Of a DNA stretch of 14,676 nucleotides, positions 7,850-13,939 are shown piece after piece. Every line of letters begins with the position of its first letter. Position 1 is the stretch's first letter. Source of the stretch: Thermoplasmatales archaeon UBA447 (GTDB lineage Archaea > Thermoplasmatota > Thermoplasmata > Thermoplasmatales > Thermoplasmataceae); assembly GCA_002503205.1 (NCBI GenBank), contig DARE01000062.1, positions 357-15,032 on the forward strand, read 5' to 3'. A program made the translations under genes and the position numbers. Below the pieces are notes generated by a model. The model searched no databases. It worked only from the letters and a program-made list of their open reading frames with translations, and was not told the origin of the DNA.

Positions 7850-9670
7850 TTAACTTTTCATTGGCATGGGAGCAGCCTCTTTCCATTCTGGATATCTGAT
7901 ACACCGGTAATAATGCACTGGATTATCTTTAGCTTGCACAAAATCAGGATGCGTAACCTTACACTCCGGGGCAGCAAATGGGCACCTGTCAGAAAAGAGG
8001 CAACCTGTTCTAGGAGACCTGAAGTCAAGCGATGTTCCTGGTATCCTCATCACTTTATCCTTCGGTATGCCGATCCTGGGAATACTACCTATGAGCAAAT
8101 AGGTATATGGATGGTGTGGGCTAGCTAGTAGCTCTTTTACATTCCCCATCTCGACAAATTCTCCTCCATACATTACGCCAATCCTGTCAGCAATCTCAAA
8201 AAGGATGGATAGATCGTGTGTTATGAAAACAATGGTAAGGTTAAGCTTCCGCTGAATGCTTTTGATGTCCCTGAGAATCTCATATTCCACAAGTACATCA
8301 AGACCTGTAGTTGGCTCATCGAAAATTATCAGGGTGGGATCAAGAAGCAGCGCCATAGCGATAACGACCCTCTGCCTCATCCCACCACTCAGTTCATAGG
8401 GAAAAAGCCTGAGGACAGATTCATTGAGGCGGACAAGAGAAAGTTTGTCCACAAACTTCCTGTGATAATCTTCCATATCTATATTGTGGGCCATGAAAAG
8501 ATCAATGAACTGATCTTCAATTCTCCTCACCGGATTAAGGGAGTTCATTGCGGCTTGAGGTACATATGACATTCTTTTTCCCCTTGACGATCTTAACTTG
8601 TTTTCCGAATAATTGTAAATGTTCTCGCCGTTGACCTCAACCGTACCATGGGTAATCTCGCCTGGATAGTCAAGCATTGAGAAAACAGCCTGTGCAACGG
8701 TGCTCTTGCCAGAACCAGACTCTCCAGCAATGCCAAAGATTTCTCCACGGGAAACATTGAAATTCAGATCACTGAGTATGTCCACAAATCCATCGCTTGT
8801 GTGGTATCCCGCCGAAAGTTCCTTTACCTTCAGGACCTGTTCACCATACACAACTGATCCAGTGTCTGTTCCACCGTATGGCTCAATTCTCTTATACGGA
8901 TCCGGGGCTGCCTGGATGAGGCTCTTAGTATAATCTGTTCTGGGATTTGCCAGAATCTGGGAAGTGGGCCCCTGTTCAACAACAGAACCATTTTCTATTA
9001 CATAGATTCTATCCGTCAGGTAGCTTACTGTATTCAGATCATGTGTTATGTAAAAGAAGGAAAGGCCCAGTGTATCCCGAAGCTTTGTTATGAGAGAAAG
9101 GATATCTATCCTCACCGACATGTCAAGCATGGACACAGGTTCATCTGCTATGACGACCTCCGGTTCCAGGGCAAGGACTCTTGCAAGGTAGACTCTCTGC
9201 CTCTGTCCACCGGACAGTTGATATGGAAATTTCTTCCTGTAGTAATGTGCCGGATGAAGAGTAACCATCTCAAGAAGTTCATCAACTCTATTGTCCATGT
9301 TGCCCGAGTATCTGTGAAGAAGAAGAGGCCTCTTTATATGCCATTCCACGTCGTGGTTTGGATCCAGGGATGCATAGGGATCCTGAAAAACCATTTGCAC
9401 CTTCTTTCTGTATGCACTGATTTCCCGACTCTTCTTGAAATCTATGGGTTTTCCATTGTAAAGGACTTTTCCTGAATCTGGTTTGTGCATTAATACGAGA
9501 GTTTTTGCAAGTGTGCTTTTACCACTTCCACTGGCACCAACTATTCCCACAATCTCCTTGCTATTAAGCTCTACGGTGACCCTATCAAGAGCAACGACAT
9601 TTTCCCTGCTCAGGTAACCCGTCCTCTTCACGAATACTTTTGTTATTTTTTCAGTGGAAATTATAGACAT
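7850..9670 (-). CDS. fused double ATPase of the ABC importer (DppF-like + DppD-like)
   Basis: A 606-residue cytoplasmic protein carrying both nucleotide-binding domains of the importer. Domain 1 (about 1-260) has Walker A GASGSGKST (45-53), Q-loop Q96 in VFQDPYASLDP, signature LSGGQ (152-156), Walker B VIADEP (173-178) and H210; the sequence is DppF/OppF-like. Domain 2 (about 276-606) has Walker A GESGSGKST (316-324), Q372 in VPQAAMNSLNP, LSGGMRQR (427-434), Walker B IIFDEP (448-453) and H485. It ends with the oligopeptide-transporter C-terminal extension and cysteines at 557, 563, 570 and 590 (GCLFSDRCPFAAPEC); domain 2 is DppD/OppD-like. Both sites look intact. ATG 9670 follows GGGTGA (9677-9682 on the minus strand) by 6 bases. 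It is the last gene of the minus-strand operon, 28 bases after the glycosidase stop. Confidence 0.93.
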   Translation of the reverse strand: MSIISTEKITKVFVKRTGYLSRENVVALDRVTVELNSKEIVGIVGASGSGKSTLAKTLVLMHKPDSGKVLYNGKPIDFKKSREISAYRKKVQMVFQDPYASLDPNHDVEWHIKRPLLLHRYSGNMDNRVDELLEMVTLHPAHYYRKKFPYQLSGGQRQRVYLARVLALEPEVVIADEPVSMLDMSVRIDILSLITKLRDTLGLSFFYITHDLNTVSYLTDRIYVIENGSVVEQGPTSQILANPRTDYTKSLIQAAPDPYKRIEPYGGTDTGSVVYGEQVLKVKELSAGYHTSDGFVDILSDLNFNVSRGEIFGIAGESGSGKSTVAQAVFSMLDYPGEITHGTVEVNGENIYNYSENKLRSSRGKRMSYVPQAAMNSLNPVRRIEDQFIDLFMAHNIDMEDYHRKFVDKLSLVRLNESVLRLFPYELSGGMRQRVVIAMALLLDPTLIIFDEPTTGLDVLVEYEILRDIKSIQRKLNLTIVFITHDLSILFEIADRIGVMYGGEFVEMGNVKELLASPHHPYTYLLIGSIPRIGIPKDKVMRIPGTSLDFRSPRTGCLFSDRCPFAAPECKVTHPDFVQAKDNPVHYYRCIRYPEWKEAAPMPMKS

Positions 9671-9698
9671 ACATTTTCACCCATTGGTTATCCCGCTA

Positions 9699-11144
9699 CT
9701 ATATCTTCTCTTCAGTCATCCAGCGAAGATTATCAGGAACCCCATTGTTTTCTGACAATCTTGAGAATATAAGTGCGCTTGGCCTGAGCTGTCTCTGTTT
9801 TGTTCTCAGATCAACGCCGAAAAGGCCAAATTTCTTCGAGAAACCACTGGCCCATTCAAAATTATCCGTCAGTGCCCAGTGAAAATATCCCTTAAGGTTC
9901 GCCCCGTCCTCAATGGCTCTTTCTAGCTGGCTGATGTGTGAAACCAGGTATCTCGGGCGGAATTTGTCCGTAGCATCAGCCATGCCATTCTCAGTCACCA
10001 TCATTTGAACTGAATATCTTTTCTGATATTCCATAACAACATTGTAAATTCCTTCAGGATATATTTCCCAACCGGTCTCACTTACGGATCTACCGTCAAG
10101 GGAAAGAGGCTGCTGACCTGTAGCGTGGCCGTATCCGGGAACTATCTCCCATCCGGCGCCATTACTCCTGACCATATCTCTACTGTAGTAATTTACACCT
10201 ATCCAGTCCGTCTTTCCAACCATGTCGTCCATGATATCAGGAACACCGGATTCACCACCATCCTTGGTAGAGAGCCACTGACCATCTCCCCTGATGATGT
10301 AATCAAAAAATGAGAAGCGTATATTGTATCTTGCCAGCTTAACTGCCTCCTCATCCGACGGAGAGAGAGGCTGAAGGTCCCCATTGGCGTAAATAACTCC
10401 AACAGGTTTCTTTGATATTCTCTTTATAAGGTCATATGCCCTGGCGTGTGCCTCTGCAAAGTCTCTCTTTCGCTGATCGGTTGCTTTCCTACTTCGGTCC
10501 GTGGAACAGTATTGGAATACCATGTTTGGTTCATTCATTGTTGACCACATATCGGCCAGATCATCGAACTTCCATGCTATATACGCTGCATACTTCAGAT
10601 ATTCCAGTGTTACTTCTCTGTCAAATGATCCCCCAAGTGCCCTCTCTTTCTGATCATATGGTATGCGAGAAGGATCGTTCAACCAAATGGGGATCGACCA
10701 GTGATACAGGTTTATGATGAGAAATTTATTACGGTTCTTCCAGTCCTCAAATATCCTCCTGTAATGGTTTAAAGCGGCTGAATTCGCTATTTTGTCAAGT
10801 TTTTCCAGCTCATTATCTTCTATTTCAGCAGATATCATCCTTCCCTTGCTGAATTCTGCATTCAGCTTCACATCATAGGTTGGCTTTGGAAAAATTCTTG
10901 ACCACTCGATGCCCAGCCTGGCCGCATTCATCCCAATGGATGAAGCCAAGTCATGATCTTCTTGAAACTTGTCCCAGTATGCAACCCCATTTTCCGGTAA
11001 ATCTCGGGATACATAGCCAAGATCCATATTCCTCCTATCATGACACCACGCATACCAGTCTGAATTTGTATCCGGATCTGATAAGCCCATTTCAAATTGA
11101 AAACCGCTTTCAGAAAAACCTAATTTAAAACCATTGGGTAACAT
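9699..11144 (-). CDS. GH1 family beta-glycosidase
   Basis: A retaining glycoside hydrolase of family 1, 481 residues. It resembles the archaeal beta-galactosidase/beta-glucosidase (LacS-type) from its start, FKLGFSESGFQFEMG, through the DPDTNSDWYAWCHD segment. The catalytic acid/base is E205 in STMNEP (201-206) and the nucleophile is E385 in VTENG (383-387). HWS at 148-150, NYY (318-320) and the substrate-binding FHWALTDNFEWASGF (421-435) are intact. No signal peptide is present, so it acts in the cytoplasm on imported disaccharides or short beta-linked oligosaccharides, releasing glucose or galactose; exact specificity cannot be read from sequence. ATG 11144 is probably leaderless: a TATA-like element at 11161-11174 is centred about 24 bases upstream. 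It precedes the double ATPase gene by 28 bases and follows the TrmB-like gene by 80 bases. Confidence 0.95.
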   Translation of the reverse strand: MLPNGFKLGFSESGFQFEMGLSDPDTNSDWYAWCHDRRNMDLGYVSRDLPENGVAYWDKFQEDHDLASSIGMNAARLGIEWSRIFPKPTYDVKLNAEFSKGRMISAEIEDNELEKLDKIANSAALNHYRRIFEDWKNRNKFLIINLYHWSIPIWLNDPSRIPYDQKERALGGSFDREVTLEYLKYAAYIAWKFDDLADMWSTMNEPNMVFQYCSTDRSRKATDQRKRDFAEAHARAYDLIKRISKKPVGVIYANGDLQPLSPSDEEAVKLARYNIRFSFFDYIIRGDGQWLSTKDGGESGVPDIMDDMVGKTDWIGVNYYSRDMVRSNGAGWEIVPGYGHATGQQPLSLDGRSVSETGWEIYPEGIYNVVMEYQKRYSVQMMVTENGMADATDKFRPRYLVSHISQLERAIEDGANLKGYFHWALTDNFEWASGFSKKFGLFGVDLRTKQRQLRPSALIFSRLSENNGVPDNLRWMTEEKI

Positions 11145-11160
11145 TCCTATCGATTATTCC

Positions 11161-11209
11161 GTATATTATTAAAACATTATCTTAAACACTATTTAGTAGT
11201 ATTCCTACT
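11161..11209 (-). promoter_or_regulatory. promoter and candidate operator of the glycosidase-ATPase operon
   Basis: On the minus strand TTTTAATAATATAC (11174-11161) is a TATA-like element whose spacing predicts transcription starting at or next to the glycosidase ATG (11144). Upstream is the interrupted palindrome AGTAGTATTCCTACT (11195-11209, 5-base arms, 5-base spacer), overlapping ACTATTTAGT (11188-11197). Minus-strand TACTACT (11201-11195) repeats a heptamer found before the solute-binding protein TATA. A position upstream of TATA suits an activator or steric repressor; the TrmB-like protein encoded next door is the obvious candidate (inference). Confidence 0.45.
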
Positions 11210-11224
11210 GTTAACTGAAACAGA

Positions 11225-12295
11225 TCATTTTCCATACTGCATTTTCAGCGTGATCTTAGACATTCTGACATCCTCTATTACCGCGGTTTTGCCACCTACA
11301 GAGTATGTGCGATCAGCGCATTCGAGGAAAAATGTCTGTTGGACTCCTGGTAGAACCTTAGTTCCAGTCACTTTCCCAATCAGATGAATTGCTGTTCCGT
11401 TCATAATTCCATCTACTTCGCCTGACAAAGATATATTGTCCTTGATGAAAGAATCTATGATCTCGCAGGTAAGCCAGATATTGTTCAGGGTGTAATGACT
11501 TAACTTTGGAATTCTAAGTGTGTCCCGGTTGTTCTGCCATACCATCAAATAAAAATAATAACTGAGAAGATGAAGCATCTTATTATCATCAAAATATATG
11601 GCATAATCTTCCGGGTCGTCAGCAATGCCCAGATCAACAAGGCCAAGGGCCCTATCCACCATTACTATTTCTGCAGCACGTCCTGCTCTCCGGTTAACAA
11701 TCACGTCACTCGGAATCAGGTTGATCGTTTCCTGATCAACATCATCAAACACAACGAGTGCCACCGTAATCCCATGATCAGATGCATTTCGGATGGCCTG
11801 GAGGTTATTTCTAAGTTTTCGTCGATCTACCGATAGTATTATTTCGCTTCTGGCCTGATGAACCATCGATTCTATTCTAGCGTCTATATTTTGTGGACCC
11901 TCAATTGTCCATATATAATACGCCTTAACTGGTTTGATGCTTTTAATACTCTCTATTTCTACATCAAGTCTCTTCACAAATTTATCCATGTCATTTACAT
12001 ATTTCCCAAGGGAAGACTGTACGGGAATAGCCCTGTACAGCTTTTTCCTGCCTGATGTTGATTCTACAAATCCTTTTCTTGAAAGCGACGAAAAAACGTC
12101 ATAAATCCTGGGCTGAGGAATTCCAGACAATTTAACAACCCCTGACGCCGTCTGAGGACCGTGGACTAGCAAAGCAATAAGGACCTTGCTTTCATATTTG
12201 CTTAGTCCAAACCTCATAAGGTCCTGTTCAAACTGCTCTGCATTATCCATTGTCCACATAATTCCCGTCTGGCTTAAAAATTTGGTTCTTCCCAT
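11225..12295 (-). CDS. TrmB-family sugar-sensing transcriptional regulator
   Basis: A 356-residue DNA-binding regulator. A winged HTH lies at about 27-90 (FGLSKYESKVLIALLVHGPQ...SGIPQPRIYDVFSSLSRKGFVE). A short coiled-coil linker (95-120) follows, then the PLD-like middle domain of TrmB proteins (about 135-255, EIILSVDRRKLRNNLQAI, FDDNKMLHLLSYYFYLMVW) and a C-terminal beta domain (265-356) of the kind that binds sugar. Full-length TrmB proteins are about 340 residues, so this is a complete effector-binding member. Three in-frame starts compete: ATG 12295 (10-11 bases past the start predicted from the TATA at 12325-12337), ATG 12259 and ATG 12250. The latter two fit a second TATA-like ATTTTTAAG lying inside the longer reading. 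It is the first gene of the minus-strand arm and probably controls the glycosidase and transporter operons. Confidence 0.88.
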   Translation of the reverse strand: MGRTKFLSQTGIMWTMDNAEQFEQDLMRFGLSKYESKVLIALLVHGPQTASGVVKLSGIPQPRIYDVFSSLSRKGFVESTSGRKKLYRAIPVQSSLGKYVNDMDKFVKRLDVEIESIKSIKPVKAYYIWTIEGPQNIDARIESMVHQARSEIILSVDRRKLRNNLQAIRNASDHGITVALVVFDDVDQETINLIPSDVIVNRRAGRAAEIVMVDRALGLVDLGIADDPEDYAIYFDDNKMLHLLSYYFYLMVWQNNRDTLRIPKLSHYTLNNIWLTCEIIDSFIKDNISLSGEVDGIMNGTAIHLIGKVTGTKVLPGVQQTFFLECADRTYSVGGKTAVIEDVRMSKITLKMQYGK

Positions 12296-12324
12296 TTCAG
12301 TGTTAGTGATTTTATCAAATATTT

Positions 12325-12354
12325 GGATATATTATTTCCTGGGTGAATGCCAGG
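12325..12354 (-). promoter_or_regulatory. promoter and inverted repeat before the TrmB-like gene
   Basis: Minus-strand AAATAATATATCC (12337-12325) is a good TATA element about 36 bases before ATG 12295. Directly upstream lies CCTGG (12338-12342), 7 bases, then CCAGG (12350-12354), a 5-base inverted repeat that could be an autoregulatory operator. No match of this repeat was seen before the other operons of the locus. Confidence 0.4.
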
Positions 12355-12431
12355 TATATTCAACATTGATCGAACTTAAAATGAAAAAAATGCCATAAGA
12401 TTTAAACTGTGTCCGCTGAATCTGGTTATGC

Positions 12432-12571
12432 CGGATTCAGGTGTAGGGAGGGGGAGTTGCGTGAAACTGCCCTGGAGGCCTTGAAATAAATCTCCCCTGA
12501 TTCATATGGCCCATTGGCACTTTCTTCTCTGTGGGAGAAGTAATAGGTGTATGCCATGGAATCTTCTCTCC
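12432..12571 (+). other. foldable non-coding stretch, possibly transposon-end RNA region
   Basis: Several nested complementarities occur. GATTCAGG (from about 12432) pairs 7 of 8 with CCTGATTC (12495-12502). GGGGAG near 12450 pairs with CTCCCC. CCATTGGCA (12511-12519) pairs with TGCCATGG (12552-12559) with one bulge, enclosing CTTCTC (12524-12529) with GAGAAG (12535-12540). A second copy of TCTTCTCT (12562-12569) could compete for GAGAAG. A TATA-like GATTTAAACT lies at 12399-12408, about 30 bases before the start. No match to SRP RNA, RNase P RNA or tRNA motifs was found by eye. Position just before a possible IS110 remnant suggests the left end of such an element, but an unrelated leader or ncRNA is possible. 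Confidence 0.3.
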
Positions 12572-12581
12572 CCGCACAGGG

Positions 12582-12852
12582 ATGAGGGCAGGAAGTGGTA
12601 TAATTCTATGGTTGGGAGTGGACACACACAGGGAGATGCATTATGAAGAGGTACAGGATGAAAAGAGGAATGTCCTGTGGCATGGCAGAATATATACAGG
12701 CACGGATTAATCTCGTGAATCCTGCTCAATACAGTTACGCAATCTTCATAATATGTGGTATTATTCCAGGAACAACCGGTCAGTCTCCACGCGCCTTTAC
12801 GCTTGGCTGGGACTTAGCTAATATATTGCAGCAAATATTGCAGCGGAAGTAA
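12582..12852 (+). pseudogene. possible decayed IS110-family transposase fragments
   Basis: A frame open from 12501 to TAA 12710 encodes, from ATG 12582, a 42-residue piece with LWLGVDTHREMHYEEVQ followed by DEKRNVLWHGRI. Its spacing matches, from memory, the N-terminus of IS110-family DEDD transposases (hhGhDxHK...hxDExGxVLxxxRI), the Asp of GVD being the first catalytic residue. A second frame (12643-12852) continues at once with INLVNPAQYSYAI, resembling the downstream 'VxLVNPxxxKAI' element. Around 50 intervening residues and the rest of the catalytic domain are missing. This suggests a remnant collapsed by deletion. The second frame as a stand-alone 69-residue gene has GGGAG 7 bases before ATG 12643, so a small unknown protein is the alternative. 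No target duplications or ends could be defined. Confidence 0.33.
12823..12846. repeat. tandem 12-base repeat
   Basis: ATATTGCAGC occurs at 12823-12832 and 12835-12844, giving two units of 12 bases (ATATTGCAGCAA, ATATTGCAGCGG). It lies at the end of the gene-poor stretch and has no evident function. The rest of 12853-12929 holds no gene; ATAGTGCA is repeated there at 12897 and 12912. Confidence 0.35.
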
Positions 12853-12929
12853 AACTATGAATACAGCAATTTGTGAAGACGTTCCACACGATTAAAATAG
12901 TGCATCAAAACATAGTGCAAAAGCGAAAG

Positions 12930-13877
12930 TCAGATTGCATTGCCGTTCAGCTTAGCCTTGACAATTCTTGGAAGACTGTACCTGCTTTTAAACGGATGTA
13001 TAAGTGTCACCTGGTATCCTAGCAGGCTTTCTTTCAGTTCACTGAAAAGATTTAACATTTCCTGAAAATTCTCCACAGCTACCAGAATAAGGATAGTCCC
13101 ATAAAAATTTTCCTTGAAGGAAACATAGCTGGATTTAAGAATATCGAGAACTTTTTCTTTTATCTCATTCCTCCTCATATCTCCGTGATTTATGGAAACT
13201 ATATAGAAAAGAGGATTTACACCGTTGTATCCGTTGAAGATAGGTTCACATGAAATAGCATTGCTGAAAGCCATTTCATGTATCCTACTGTTTATGGTTC
13301 TGACTCCGATTCCGGTCATGGAGGATATCTTGCTTAGCCTTGCCATGGGTTCTGCGACAAGCACCCTGAGAATGGCCAAGTCCTTAGCATCGAACTTGTA
13401 ATGATTTTCGGTTATATGCTTTTGTCTTCCCAATACATTAATCTGGCCGAATGCGCTGGAGAACAGATTCAGCTGACTGTCCAGGTGCTCCTCATCGTAA
13501 TGAATGACCTCCATTACGAGGCTATCAGTGGAAAGACCATACCTGTGAAGATACATAATGGTATCAAGGGTTGAGAAATTATTCCAGATCCTGTCCAGAA
13601 CACTCCTGTCCGCGGAAATGTAAATGGCGGTCCTGAAAAGACCGAACGACGTCACGTCAGGAACTATATTTATTCCGCCAAGCACACCGATCTCAGAAAG
13701 CCTGTCAAATTTAGTTCTTACAGCCTTCGGGGAAATGTCCAGATATCTTGCTATCTGCCAGTACGTTGGCCTGTTATTCAAAGCGTAATTTGGCCACTGG
13801 ATAAGTCGAAGTGCAGAAAGCAGTTCTCTGTCCATCTTTGGGAAGTAATCGTACCTGAGATATATAAAACGTGCCAT
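12930..13877 (-). CDS. transcriptional regulator with two Lrp-like HTH halves
   Basis: A 315-residue protein that looks like a tandem duplication of a winged-HTH plus sensory domain. The first HTH is at about 15-66 (YWQIARYLDISPKAVRTKFDRLSEIGVL). It is followed by a beta-alpha-beta domain (70-150, FGLFRTAIYISADRSVLDRIW). The second HTH is at about 163-208 (DAKDLAILRVLVAEPMARLSKISSMTGIGVRTINSRIHEM) and is followed by another RAM/ACT-like domain (220-300). Such two-headed Lrp/AsnC-like proteins occur in archaea; the effector is unknown. ATG 13877 is preferred with a TATA-like element at 13904-13915 (minus reading) about 33 bases upstream, giving a very short leader; ATG 13835 (residue 15) is an alternative. 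It is divergent from the surface protein gene, sharing a 62-base gap, so it may regulate that gene and itself (inference). Confidence 0.75.
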   Translation of the reverse strand: MARFIYLRYDYFPKMDRELLSALRLIQWPNYALNNRPTYWQIARYLDISPKAVRTKFDRLSEIGVLGGINIVPDVTSFGLFRTAIYISADRSVLDRIWNNFSTLDTIMYLHRYGLSTDSLVMEVIHYDEEHLDSQLNLFSSAFGQINVLGRQKHITENHYKFDAKDLAILRVLVAEPMARLSKISSMTGIGVRTINSRIHEMAFSNAISCEPIFNGYNGVNPLFYIVSINHGDMRRNEIKEKVLDILKSSYVSFKENFYGTILILVAVENFQEMLNLFSELKESLLGYQVTLIHPFKSRYSLPRIVKAKLNGNAI

Positions 13878-13903
13878 TTAATGCTTGGTGGTGTCCAGTG
13901 CTG

Positions 13904-13915
13904 TATTAATAAAAC
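13904..13915. promoter_or_regulatory. shared bidirectional TATA element
   Basis: TATTAATAAAAC contains the perfect palindrome TATTAATA (13904-13911). It lies about 30 bases before ATG 13940 on the plus strand and about 33 bases before ATG 13877 on the minus strand, the expected distance for near-leaderless transcripts in both directions. No other TATA-like element suits the minus gene; GAATATTAAAATA (13918-13930) is too close to ATG 13940 for normal use. Confidence 0.4.
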
Positions 13916-13939
13916 CTGAATATTAAAATATTGGAGTAT

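Noticed and set aside
8216..9475. Plus-strand open frames over the ATPase gene (8216-8569, 9041-9475)
   Set aside because: They are antisense to a gene with fully intact ABC motifs and have no ribosome sites or recognisable domains.
12432..12571. Foldable region as SRP RNA or RNase P RNA
   Set aside because: The conserved GGAAGCAGC-type SRP loop and the GAGGAAAGTC RNase P motif were not found.
12437..12729. Minus-strand open frames at 12437-12625 and 12502-12729
   Set aside because: Pro/His-rich, low-quality composition and no ribosome site or homology; they mirror the foldable stretch on the plus strand.
12898..12919. TAGTGCA repeated at 12898 and 12913 and within the palindrome at 3703-3712, as a dispersed operator
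   Set aside because: A heptamer is expected about twice by chance in a window this size, and the 12.9 kb copies lie downstream of the regulator gene, not before a promoter.
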